Assembly: GCA_964610745.1 (NCBI GenBank)
Contig: CAZSYL010000011.1
Coordinates: forward strand, 15,096 to 79,095
Direction of reading: 5' to 3'
Source: SHLQ01 sp964610745
Lineage (GTDB): Bacteria; Actinomycetota; Acidimicrobiia; Acidimicrobiales; SHLQ01
DNA length: 64,000 nucleotides
The notes below the pieces were generated by a model. The model made no database searches. It was not told where the DNA came from and saw only the letters and a program-made list of their open reading frames with translations. Position 1 is the first letter of the stretch. The number at the start of each line of letters is the position of its first letter. The translations under genes and the position numbers were made by a program. Below are positions 25,781 to 33,188 of the stretch, in pieces.

Positions 25781-26713
25781 ATCCGACTGGTCGCCCTTGA
25801 GCTCGTCGTAGACAATCAGGCCGAGGGCGAGCCAGATCCAGGCGAAGCCCGCGAGCCGGGCTCCACTCACCTCTTCTCCCAGCACCTGCCATCCAACGAG
25901 GAACTGGAGCGTTGGATTGATGTACTGCAACAACCCAATCACGGTGAGAGTGACCCGTCGAGACGCTGACGCAAACGCCAGCAGAGGAATGGCTGTCACC
26001 ACGCCGGTTAGAGCGATGAACACATACGTGGCGCTCGAGCCGTCGCCGAAGATCGGCTCACCGAGAAAGGCCCTATACGTCAGCGCAACGATCGCGAACG
26101 GTGCGACTAGCCCCGTCTCAAAGGTCAGGCCTGACACCGCGTCCCACGGCCCTTGTTTTCGGAACAAACCGTATGCAGCGAACGTGACCGCCACCAGAAT
26201 CGCGATCCATGGCAGCCCTCCGAGAACAAGCACGTTCCAGATGATTCCGATCGCCGAGAGCACCAGGGCGAGAACTTGTAGTCGCCGCAGCCGCTCCCCC
26301 AGCAAGCCAACACCGAGCCCCACCGACAGGATCGGCATCAAGAAGTATCCAAACGCCGCCTCGACGGCTTGACCGTTGCTGACCGCCCACAGGAAGAGCG
26401 CCCAGTTCGAGGCGATCGCAATGGCAGCACCGGCGCCGTACGCGATGTGTCTCACCGTGAAATGGTCGCGTAACTCACCACGAGTAAACAGAGACGCCTC
26501 GACGTTGCTGTCGGCGAGCCGGCGATGGAGAAGACTCGCCCCGACGATCAAGTAGAAGAAGGCGGTCGCGACTCGGAACGACAGCTGATCGATGGGGCTA
26601 ACGCTGCTGAGCTGGCTCCAAAATATCGCTGATGACCCCCACCACATGTATGCGAAGCTGACCCGACCAATGGCCCTTCGGTCGCCGCTACTCGACACCG
26701 TTGGCCAGCCCAT
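25676..26713 (-). CDS. rarD: RarD/EamA-family membrane transporter
   Basis: A protein of about 345 residues with ten predicted transmembrane segments in two EamA halves. It has the family opening AYMWWGSSAIFW, the NWALFLWAVSNGQAVEAAFGYFLMPI segment with central residues typical of RarD, and LLQYINPTLQFLVGW. The substrate is unknown. The last 40 or so residues after the final helix are polar and lie antisense to the conserved end of ung. Its start overlaps the zincin gene: ATG at 26713 is used here; GTG at 26698 is an alternative. Confidence 0.85.
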   Translation of the reverse strand: MGWPTVSSSGDRRAIGRVSFAYMWWGSSAIFWSQLSSVSPIDQLSFRVATAFFYLIVGASLLHRRLADSNVEASLFTRGELRDHFTVRHIAYGAGAAIAIASNWALFLWAVSNGQAVEAAFGYFLMPILSVGLGVGLLGERLRRLQVLALVLSAIGIIWNVLVLGGLPWIAILVAVTFAAYGLFRKQGPWDAVSGLTFETGLVAPFAIVALTYRAFLGEPIFGDGSSATYVFIALTGVVTAIPLLAFASASRRVTLTVIGLLQYINPTLQFLVGWQVLGEEVSGARLAGFAWIWLALGLIVYDELKGDQSDLQRPVDRRTASSGQRLVGPRERLTAKEPTMRRER

Positions 26714-27386
26714 CGGGGCCAAGGCCTAGCTCTTGCGCCGTTCGACACTGGCGAACACCCCATCTGGTGCAGACCTCGGAAATCTCGGCCAATGCCGTTT
26801 CGTAAACTTCCAGCTCAGCGGGAAAACAGTGATACTCGCCTTCCGGGTCTCTCGGGTCTCCCGGGTCTGTCAGTCGGGTGCCGGCATCGACCGCAGCACA
26901 CTCGGCCCACGCTTCGGTGCCGAGTCCGTTCTTCCGTTCGGGGTCGCTCGGGTCCCACAACGCAAAGTCGAGAAGATGGCCCATCTCGTGATCCATCAGT
27001 TCGTCAAGACGATCTTCGGTCCACGGTCGGAGATCGATCTCGATGATGCCGTCAGGTGGGTTGTTCCTCACGCGTGCGCCCACGCGTCCATCGTTGATGG
27101 GTATCACGCGAATCTCGCTCACCAAGAACCCGTACGGTGATTCGTTCGCCCGCTCCCAAGCTGCGGCCTCGATGTCGGCAGGCTCGCGTATATCCGGGTT
27201 GGTGATGATCGCATCGGTTAGGGCGAACGCTCCCCCAAGAGCCATTGCCGCGGCGACAAACAACCCGAGTAGCCGTGCACCGCGAGGCAACCGACGGCTG
27301 CGAGGAGGGAGTGGTTCGGTATGGGACGGTCCAAAGAACTCCCGATATTCCTCCTCGGTGAACTCGACCTGATCATCGTTGTTCAT
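26688..27386 (-). CDS. Membrane-anchored zincin-like protein
   Basis: A 232-residue protein with a basic cytoplasmic N-terminus, one transmembrane helix (about 37-57) and an outside domain. The domain has DHEMGHLLDF, an HExxH zinc motif (His133, Glu134, His137), followed by GTEAWAE with Glu158 as a possible third ligand. This suggests a metalloprotease, but no named family is recognised. Later cysteines (about 163, 187, 211 and 219) could form disulfides. It is coupled to the LigD-pol gene through ATGA and to rarD by overlap, an unexpected neighbour for repair genes. Confidence 0.7.
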   Translation of the reverse strand: MNNDDQVEFTEEEYREFFGPSHTEPLPPRSRRLPRGARLLGLFVAAAMALGGAFALTDAIITNPDIREPADIEAAAWERANESPYGFLVSEIRVIPINDGRVGARVRNNPPDGIIEIDLRPWTEDRLDELMDHEMGHLLDFALWDPSDPERKNGLGTEAWAECAAVDAGTRLTDPGDPRDPEGEYHCFPAELEVYETALAEISEVCTRWGVRQCRTAQELGLGPDGLANGVE

Positions 27387-28300
27387 GGGCCAGTGTTCTG
27401 CGCTATGGGAAGGACCTGTTCAAGGGTGGCCACGGGTTCAAAGATATCGCCCAACTCGTCGACGCGAGCGAGAGCTTCGTCGGCTTCGAACCCTAACCAT
27501 TCGCCATCGGCGCAGTCACTGATCTCGTCCCAGGTGACTGGGGTCGACACGGTTGGGCGATCTTTACCTCGGAGCGAGTATGGCGCAATCGTTGTCTTGT
27601 GCCGAGTGTTCTGGCTCCAGTCGATGAACACCTTTCCCGATCGGACCGAGCGCGTCATGTTCGACGTGACCAGAGTTGGTTGTTGCTGCTCGAGCAACTG
27701 GGCAACGGCGAGCGCGAAGTCCTGCGCGTGCTGGTGAGTGTGTGGTGTATTGAGCGGCACGTACAACTGCAACCCTTTGGAGCCCGATGTCTTCCCGAAT
27801 GCGTCGAGCTCGACCGAGGCGAGAACCGAGCGGATCGAGAGCGCGACCTGACAGCACTCGATAATCGACGCAGGGTCGCCCGGATCGAGATCGAAAACGA
27901 GGATGGTCGGAGACTCGATATCCGCGCATCGAGCCATGGGGCTGTGGATCTCAAGCGCGGCCAGGTTCGCCGACCAAGCAAGCGACGCAACTTCGTTCAG
28001 CATTGGATAGTCGATGCCTTTGCCCTTGTCGCCCGGACCTCGGCAGGTCTCGATCCAGGAAGGTCGATGTTCGGGTGCACGCTTGTTGAAGAAGGGCTCG
28101 GTCGCCACACCGTCGGGCCATCGTTTGAATGTGACGCCACGGTTGGCGATGTGTGTGAGCATCACAGGAGCGACGCTCACGTAGTACTCGATGACCTTTG
28201 CCTTCGTGAACCCAACCATTGGGTAGAGCACCTTGTCGAGGTTCGTGACCTTGAGTGTGCGGCCAGCAACCTCGGTGATGAGAGGTTTTGAGACCGGCAT
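27383..28300 (-). CDS. Stand-alone LigD-type polymerase/primase domain protein
   Basis: A 305-residue archaeo-eukaryotic primase-like protein of the LigD-pol group. It has VTNLDKVLYP at the N-terminus, the two metal-binding aspartates in LVFDLDPGD (Asp137, Asp139), SGSKGLQLYVPL and the RSVRSGKVFIDWSQN motif. It fills gaps with nucleotides or ribonucleotides during non-homologous end joining. The ligase and nuclease domains of full LigD are absent. The Ku gene lies 60 nt upstream on the same strand. Confidence 0.93.
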   Translation of the reverse strand: MPVSKPLITEVAGRTLKVTNLDKVLYPMVGFTKAKVIEYYVSVAPVMLTHIANRGVTFKRWPDGVATEPFFNKRAPEHRPSWIETCRGPGDKGKGIDYPMLNEVASLAWSANLAALEIHSPMARCADIESPTILVFDLDPGDPASIIECCQVALSIRSVLASVELDAFGKTSGSKGLQLYVPLNTPHTHQHAQDFALAVAQLLEQQQPTLVTSNMTRSVRSGKVFIDWSQNTRHKTTIAPYSLRGKDRPTVSTPVTWDEISDCADGEWLGFEADEALARVDELGDIFEPVATLEQVLPIAQNTGP

Positions 28301-28360
28301 GTTCTCAGCTTAGAAGAGACTCCGGCGAGGGTTCAGTTCGCGGATCGAGTCCCCGTCACG

Positions 28361-29446
28361 TCAGGACGCCTTTTTGATCTTGGCCGGAGCTTTCTTCGCA
28401 GCGGCCTTTTTCTTTGCCGCCGCCTTTTTCTTGGCCGGAGCTTTCTTCGCAGCGGCCTTCTTCTTCGCNNNNNNNNNNNNNNNNNNNNNNNNNNNNNNNN
28501 NNNNNNNNNNNNNNNNNNNNNNNNNNNNNNNNNNNNNNNNNNNNNNNNNNNNNNNNNNNNNNNNNNNNTTCTTCGCAGCGGCCTTCTTCTTCGCCGCGGC
28601 CTTTTTCTTGGCCGGAGCTTTCTTTGCAGATGTGTCCTTGGACGATGGATGACGGGAGCGAGCGGTCTTAGCTTCCGCCACGCTCGCCTCGAGTGCCGCC
28701 ATCAGATCGACGACCGACCCAATTTCCTCTTCGGCCGGTGCCGCAAGAACGACCTCGTCGCCCGCCGCCTTGCGATCGATCAATTCGAGCACGGCTTCTC
28801 GGTAGGTATCGGAGAACTTCTCGGGCTCAAAGTCCGCTTCCAGATTGCTGATCAGCTGCCGGGCCATATCGACCTCGCGTTCGGTCACCTCGATGTCATC
28901 GAGCCCGTCGAACAGTTCGACCGCCGATGGTGCAACAACCTCATCGGCATACACCATGGTCGAGAGCAGGAGCCGACCATCGGCTGGACGCAGGGCTGCG
29001 ATGTACTGCTTGGAACGCATCACAAACCGCGCAATCCCAACCTTGCCCGATTCCTCCATTGCCGTCACCAACAACTTGTAGGGCTTCTGCGTCTCTGGGC
29101 TTGGGGCGAGGTAGTAGGCCGAGTCGTAAAAGATCGGGTCGATGTCGGCCAAGTCGACGAACTCTTCAAGATCGATCGTTTTGGCAGAAGCCGGGTCGAG
29201 CGCATCGAGTTCATCGGGCGTGATGATCACATATTCGCCGGTGGGCAACTCATAACCCTTTACGAGGTCCTTGTACTCGACCTCTTCACCGGTCTGTTCG
29301 CTCACGCGCTTCTGCCGAATCCGTGATCCAGTGCCAGCCTCTATCTGGTTGAACTTCACCGACTTTCGCGACACCGCGCTAAAGAGCTTCACCGGGATGT
29401 TTACTAGGCCAAAGCTGACCGAACCTGACCAAATCGGGCGTGCCAT
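28361..29446 (-). CDS. ku: Non-homologous end joining protein Ku (scaffold gap in the C-terminal tail)
   Basis: The N-terminal 260 residues form a full bacterial Ku core: MARPIWSGSVSFGLVNIPVKL, VEYKDLVKGYEL, the DPIFYDSAYYLAP segment and MARQLISNLEADFEPEKFSDTYREAVLELI. The C-terminus is a long Lys/Ala/Pro repeat (AAKKKAAAKKAPAKK type), as in mycobacterial and streptomycete Ku where it contacts DNA. A 100-N gap lies in this tail. Both sides are in the same frame, and removing the gap plus a 26-nt flanking duplication (126 nt) keeps that frame. I chose the ATG that gives MARPIW; a TTG six codons upstream is possible. Confidence 0.93.
   Translation of the reverse strand: MARPIWSGSVSFGLVNIPVKLFSAVSRKSVKFNQIEAGTGSRIRQKRVSEQTGEEVEYKDLVKGYELPTGEYVIITPDELDALDPASAKTIDLEEFVDLADIDPIFYDSAYYLAPSPETQKPYKLLVTAMEESGKVGIARFVMRSKQYIAALRPADGRLLLSTMVYADEVVAPSAVELFDGLDDIEVTEREVDMARQLISNLEADFEPEKFSDTYREAVLELIDRKAAGDEVVLAAPAEEEIGSVVDLMAALEASVAEAKTARSRHPSSKDTSAKKAPAKKKAAAKKKAAAKXXXXXXXXXXXXXXXXXXXXXXXXXXXXXXXXXXAKKKAAAKKAPAKKKAAAKKKAAAKKAPAKIKKAS
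28469..28568. other. Scaffold gap of 100 N in the Ku tail
   Basis: Exactly 100 N. The 26 bases before it (28443-28468) are repeated exactly after it (28569-28594), and both sides code for the Lys/Ala repeat, so an assembler probably broke at a low-complexity overlap. Confidence 0.95.
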
Positions 29447-29529
29447 AGTTCCATTATCGTCCAAATGGGGGCGTCGCGTTAGTTGATTCAGACTTCACGT
29501 GTTCGCGGACGCACCGATAGCCTCGGGGA

Positions 29530-30384
29530 GTGATTGAGCTCGACGCCGCCACCGTCATGATCCAATGGGCCGCCGGCGGACTCTTTTTCCTCTGGATCAC
29601 TACCCGCCGACGCGAGGTCGGCCTGGGGTATGGCTGGCTCCAGCGCATCACCTTCATGACCTTCGGGGTTATTGCACTCGTTATTGCCTTCTACACAAGC
29701 TGGTCGCCGGTTCGTGACATAGCAAACGCGTTGATGATTGCAGCCAGCGGCTACGCACTTTGGGTGAGTTATGTTCGACGCTCGGCCGGAGTGAAAGGCC
29801 AGCGAGAGGTCATCGAACGCCGTTCAGCTCGAGTCGCTGCAATGACGGGCATCGACAAACCCGAGGAGCGCTTCGACAAGGACGCACCAGAATTTCCGCC
29901 GTACCTCGATCTGATCGCTCCGGCCTTCGGGCTGATCGCCGTGATAGCGGGTGGGATAGAAGCGACAGGTCCGGCCTTGCTCGGAGTTCCTCGCACGGTT
30001 TCGGGCGCGTTCTTTCTCGGAGCCGTCAGCGATGCAATGCTGCTCGGCCACTGGTATTTGGTCCAGCCTGGGCTCAACCGCGCACCGCTGAACGAACTGG
30101 TCAAGTGGACGACAGCGCTATGGCCGATCGAGCTGATAGTGCTCTTGTTGCCGACCGGCATGTGGTCGGTCCTCAATGGAACGATCGACGATGGGTTTGC
30201 TGGCCAGCTCGGCTGGTTCTGGGCAGCGTCATCATTCGCAACGATCGTTCTACTGCTCATCACGAATGTCATCTTGAAGGGCAAGGAATACTCTGCGGTC
30301 ATGGCCGCCACTGGGATGCTGTACCTGGCGATCCTGATGGCCTTCAGCATGGATCTCGTCGCGCGAGCGACGCTTCGCATCTAG
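29530..30384 (+). CDS. Polytopic membrane protein of unknown function
   Basis: A 284-residue protein with about eight hydrophobic helices: three in the first 85 residues, a charged cytoplasmic loop (about 86-130, rich in Arg, Lys and Glu), then five more. A VSDAMLLGHWYLVQPGLN segment with His and Trp in a helix is notable. I do not recognise the family. The start is GTG. It is divergent to ku and may share its promoter region. Confidence 0.7.
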   Translation: MIELDAATVMIQWAAGGLFFLWITTRRREVGLGYGWLQRITFMTFGVIALVIAFYTSWSPVRDIANALMIAASGYALWVSYVRRSAGVKGQREVIERRSARVAAMTGIDKPEERFDKDAPEFPPYLDLIAPAFGLIAVIAGGIEATGPALLGVPRTVSGAFFLGAVSDAMLLGHWYLVQPGLNRAPLNELVKWTTALWPIELIVLLLPTGMWSVLNGTIDDGFAGQLGWFWAASSFATIVLLLITNVILKGKEYSAVMAATGMLYLAILMAFSMDLVARATLRI

Positions 30385-30517
30385 GTTCAGCCTGCGTTGC
30401 GGCGATCCCGTCGGTACACTCTCGTCTCTGCCGGCACACTCCGGCAACGAACGATGGCTTGGCGCTGCCGCTAATGCGCATACATATGACACGTCAGGAG
30501 AACCCCCCGAACGTCCA

Positions 30518-31033
30518 ATGAGCCGTCGGAACCGGAGGAGAACACCGCCGAGCCGACAGCGAGAGCATCGCCGTCACGGTTGCAACGACCACCTCGTCAT
30601 TGCCCCGCTTTGGGTTGCCTATCAAACCAACCTGGGCACCTTGCTGCGAACCTGTGACGCTATTGGGGCTTGCATGGCGGTGCCCGCAACGGCCCATTAT
30701 CGAGCGTCGTTGAACAGAGGCGATACGTTGGCGCGGCGACCTCACCTGCATTGGATCCGAGGGTCGAGAACGAACTGGATACGCCGTCAGCAACAAGCGG
30801 GCAAGCGGATTGTGGTTGTTGAGTTGACCGACCGATCCTTACCCCTCTCACTCCTCGAGCCTGCTCGAGAGTCCACGGTCCTGCTGCTCGGCCACGAAGG
30901 TTTGGGAGTCCCCGACGAGGTCGTTGCACTCGCCGACGAAGTGGTGAGTATCCCGATGGTTGGCGTGGGCGTCAGCCTGAACGTCGCGGTTGCTGGATCG
31001 CTCGTCGGGTACCGACTTGCTGGTCTCTCGTGA
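30518..31033 (+). CDS. SPOUT-class (TrmH/SpoU) RNA methyltransferase
   Basis: A 171-residue protein with the SpoU motifs in order: NLGTLLRTCDAIGA (motif 1), VLLLGHEGLGVPDEV (motif 2) and SIPMVGVGVSLNVAVAGSLVGY (motif 3), which form the knotted S-adenosylmethionine site. It would 2'-O-methylate ribose in tRNA or rRNA; the target is unknown. The basic N-terminus (MSRRNRRRTPPSRQREHRR) may bind RNA. It is the last gene before the repeat-rich gap region. Confidence 0.87.
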   Translation: MSRRNRRRTPPSRQREHRRHGCNDHLVIAPLWVAYQTNLGTLLRTCDAIGACMAVPATAHYRASLNRGDTLARRPHLHWIRGSRTNWIRRQQQAGKRIVVVELTDRSLPLSLLEPARESTVLLLGHEGLGVPDEVVALADEVVSIPMVGVGVSLNVAVAGSLVGYRLAGLS

Positions 31034-31063
31034 GCACCAACAGGGCCTCCACGCGTTGGGGGT

Positions 31064-31163
31064 NNNNNNNNNNNNNNNNNNNNNNNNNNNNNNNNNNNNN
31101 NNNNNNNNNNNNNNNNNNNNNNNNNNNNNNNNNNNNNNNNNNNNNNNNNNNNNNNNNNNNNNN
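31064..31163. other. Scaffold gap of 100 N in a repeat region
   Basis: Exactly 100 N, flanked on both sides by ACGCGTTGGGGGT (13 bases). The right-hand copy runs straight into the first 21-bp repeat, so the missing part may hold more repeats, a small mobile element, or nothing. Confidence 0.95.
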
Positions 31164-31171
31164 ACGCGTTG

Positions 31172-31225
31172 GGGGTCAGGTCTCACTTTCACCCATTTCC
31201 TAGCGGGGTCAGGTCTCACTTTCAC
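31172..31225 (+). repeat. Two direct copies of a 21-bp element (forward orientation)
   Basis: Copies at 31172-31192 and 31205-31225 are identical and begin GGGGTCAGGTCTCACTTT. They are separated by 12 bases. They are inverted relative to the pair about 150 bp downstream. Confidence 0.9.
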
Positions 31226-31371
31226 TCGACACCGATCAGGAGTCTGCATTTCGCCCTGATTCTGACGCTTTCTCGATTGGAGCGGGGAGATCCGCGCGTT
31301 GCGAAAACGTCCGCTACTCCGAGGGTTCTTCGCCTCGACCCCACATTTCGTGGAGTTTCCTGCGGACATCA

Positions 31372-31425
31372 GTGAAAGTGAGACCTGACCCCATCGGCGC
31401 GTCGGTGAAAGTGAGACCTGACCCC
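31372..31425 (-). repeat. Two copies of the same 21-bp element (reverse orientation)
   Basis: Copies at 31372-31392 and 31405-31425 are exact reverse complements of the upstream pair, with the same 12-base spacing. The two pairs could fold as arms of a large hairpin of about 250 nt. The GGGGTCAGGTCT core recalls sequences I associate with REP/RAYT (IS200-like transposase) elements, but this is from memory. Confidence 0.9.
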
Positions 31426-31467
31426 ATGTGCCTGATGGATGACTATCGCGGCGTTCGTGCTGGTCAA

Positions 31468-33165
31468 CTATTTGGCCGCGGCTGCTTCGGCCTGTTTCGC
31501 GTGATAGCTGGATCGAGTGAGCGGGCTCGATTCGACGTGACTGAGACCGAGCTCTGTCTCGCCGATGTGTTTCCATTCCTCGAACTCGGCCGGTTCTACC
31601 CATCGAGCAACGGGGAGGTGGTTCGACGTTGGTCGCAGGTACTGACCGATCGTCACGATATCGACGCCGATCGCAGCCAAGTCCGACAGGGTGCTCACCA
31701 CCTCGTCGAAGCTCTCGCCCATACCGACGATGATCGAGGACTTTGTGACCAGGCCTGCAGCTTTCGCTCGCGCCAACACCGCGAGGCTGCGCGCATAGGA
31801 CGCTGAGGGGCGAGCGACACGTTGGAGCCTTTGCACGGTTTCGATGTTGTGGTTCAGCACGTCGGGGCGTGCATCGTTAATGATGTCGAGGCTCTCGCCA
31901 TCGCCCTTGCAATCCGAGATCAGAACTTCCACTCGCGTACCGGGTTGACGATCACGAATCGCCCGAATGGTCTCGGCCACATGATTCGCTCCCCCGTCTG
32001 GGAGATCGTCGCGAGCGACCATGGTGATCACCGCGTACCCGAGCGCCATCTTCTCGACGGCTTCGGCTACCTTGGCTGGTTCGTACGGGTCAAGTCCTTC
32101 GGGGTGACGGGTGTCGACCAGGCAGAAGCCACACTTTCGCGTGCAGCGCTCCCCACAAACCATGAACGTCGCTGTGCCATCGTTCCAACAGTCGAAGATG
32201 TTTGGACAACCCGCCTCTTCGCACACCGTTACGAGATCCAGACTCTTCATCACGCCCTTGAGGCGACGGTACTCAGGGCCCATGTCCGCCTTGACTCGCA
32301 TCCACTCGGGCTTGCGACTGCTTATCTGCAGGCCGGTGGTCACACCAGCTTCGGCGAGGCGCCCGGTGAGTCGCACCGATGTTCCGGCCAAGTGCGCATC
32401 ATCGCCAGATCCGGAGCCATCTGGTCCCGACGGTTCAACGAGTGGCGATTTTGCGGTACCCGACGTTTCGCCCGGTCCTTCGCCACGAGAGAAGGGCGTG
32501 AGATCTTCGACGCGTTGGCGCCACACAACGTCTTCTCGTTGGATTCCGCTCTCGGGCGCCCATTGCGCTTCAGCGTGAACGAGCAGTGCATCGACGACCT
32601 CGCGCATCGACGCATCGACGCCTTCGGCTGCCATCGAAGTGACGGCTTTGTCATCGATCCCACACGGAACCATCCGGTCGAACCACGTCATGTCGGGGTC
32701 GACGTTGAGCGCGAACCCGTGCATGGAACGACCGCGGGTCAGCCGCACTCCTATAGCTGCGATCTTTCTCGGCGAGTCAGAGTCGGGCGCGACCCACACA
32801 CCGGGATACTCGCGCAACCGACCAACATCGGTCAGACCAAAGGCCGACAGCGTGTCGATGATGACCTGTTCGACGGCTCGAACGTAGGCAACGGTGTCGG
32901 CCATACCACCACCGCGCTTGCCAGGCACGGTGAGGATTGGGTAACCAACGAGCTGGCCTGGGCCATGCCAGGTGACGTCACCGCCGCGGTCCGCCTTGAC
33001 CAGTTCGGCGCCAACCTCAGCGGGGTCGACGAGAATATTGTCGAGGTTCGCACTCAGACCGTGTGTGAACACTGGATCGTGTTCGAGCAGCAGTAGATAG
33101 TCGTGAGTGGAAGCAAAGAGAGCCCGCTGCAGAGTGTGCGCGTCGGAGTACCCGACCCGCCCCAA
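31468..33165 (-). CDS. lipBA: LipB-LipA fusion: octanoyltransferase plus lipoyl synthase
   Basis: A 565-residue fusion of two normally separate enzymes. Residues 1-200 are LipB: RGGDVTWHGPGQ (60-71), Lys134 in RKIAAIGV and catalytic Cys168 in VPCGI. A linker rich in Gly, Ser, Pro and Glu (about 205-280) follows. Residues 285-565 are LipA: auxiliary-cluster cysteines 315, 320 and 326, radical-SAM CTRKCGFC (341, 345, 348) and the C-terminal RSSYHA. All catalytic residues are present. It would move octanoate to the E2 lipoyl lysine and insert the two sulfurs. The TTG start is the best in-frame choice; it lies 23 nt after the E2 stop. Confidence 0.92.
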   Translation of the reverse strand: MGRVGYSDAHTLQRALFASTHDYLLLLEHDPVFTHGLSANLDNILVDPAEVGAELVKADRGGDVTWHGPGQLVGYPILTVPGKRGGGMADTVAYVRAVEQVIIDTLSAFGLTDVGRLREYPGVWVAPDSDSPRKIAAIGVRLTRGRSMHGFALNVDPDMTWFDRMVPCGIDDKAVTSMAAEGVDASMREVVDALLVHAEAQWAPESGIQREDVVWRQRVEDLTPFSRGEGPGETSGTAKSPLVEPSGPDGSGSGDDAHLAGTSVRLTGRLAEAGVTTGLQISSRKPEWMRVKADMGPEYRRLKGVMKSLDLVTVCEEAGCPNIFDCWNDGTATFMVCGERCTRKCGFCLVDTRHPEGLDPYEPAKVAEAVEKMALGYAVITMVARDDLPDGGANHVAETIRAIRDRQPGTRVEVLISDCKGDGESLDIINDARPDVLNHNIETVQRLQRVARPSASYARSLAVLARAKAAGLVTKSSIIVGMGESFDEVVSTLSDLAAIGVDIVTIGQYLRPTSNHLPVARWVEPAEFEEWKHIGETELGLSHVESSPLTRSSYHAKQAEAAAAK

Positions 33166-33188
33166 CCACCGGGCTCTCAGTGAGCCGT

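Larger units (their letters stand above)
31034..31467. other. Gene-free interval with scaffold gap and inverted repeat array
   Basis: This stretch lies between the convergent SPOUT methyltransferase and LipB-LipA genes. It holds 100 N and four copies of a 21-bp element, and otherwise no ORF with coding character. The last pair of repeats ends about 40 nt before the lipBA stop. Confidence 0.8.

Noticed and set aside
31172..31425. CRISPR array
   Set aside because: Only four 21-bp copies in two orientations with 12-base spacing; no cas genes and no array geometry.
31822..33096. Long open frame on the plus strand across lipBA
   Set aside because: The minus strand has full LipB and LipA motifs in order; the plus-strand protein has none.
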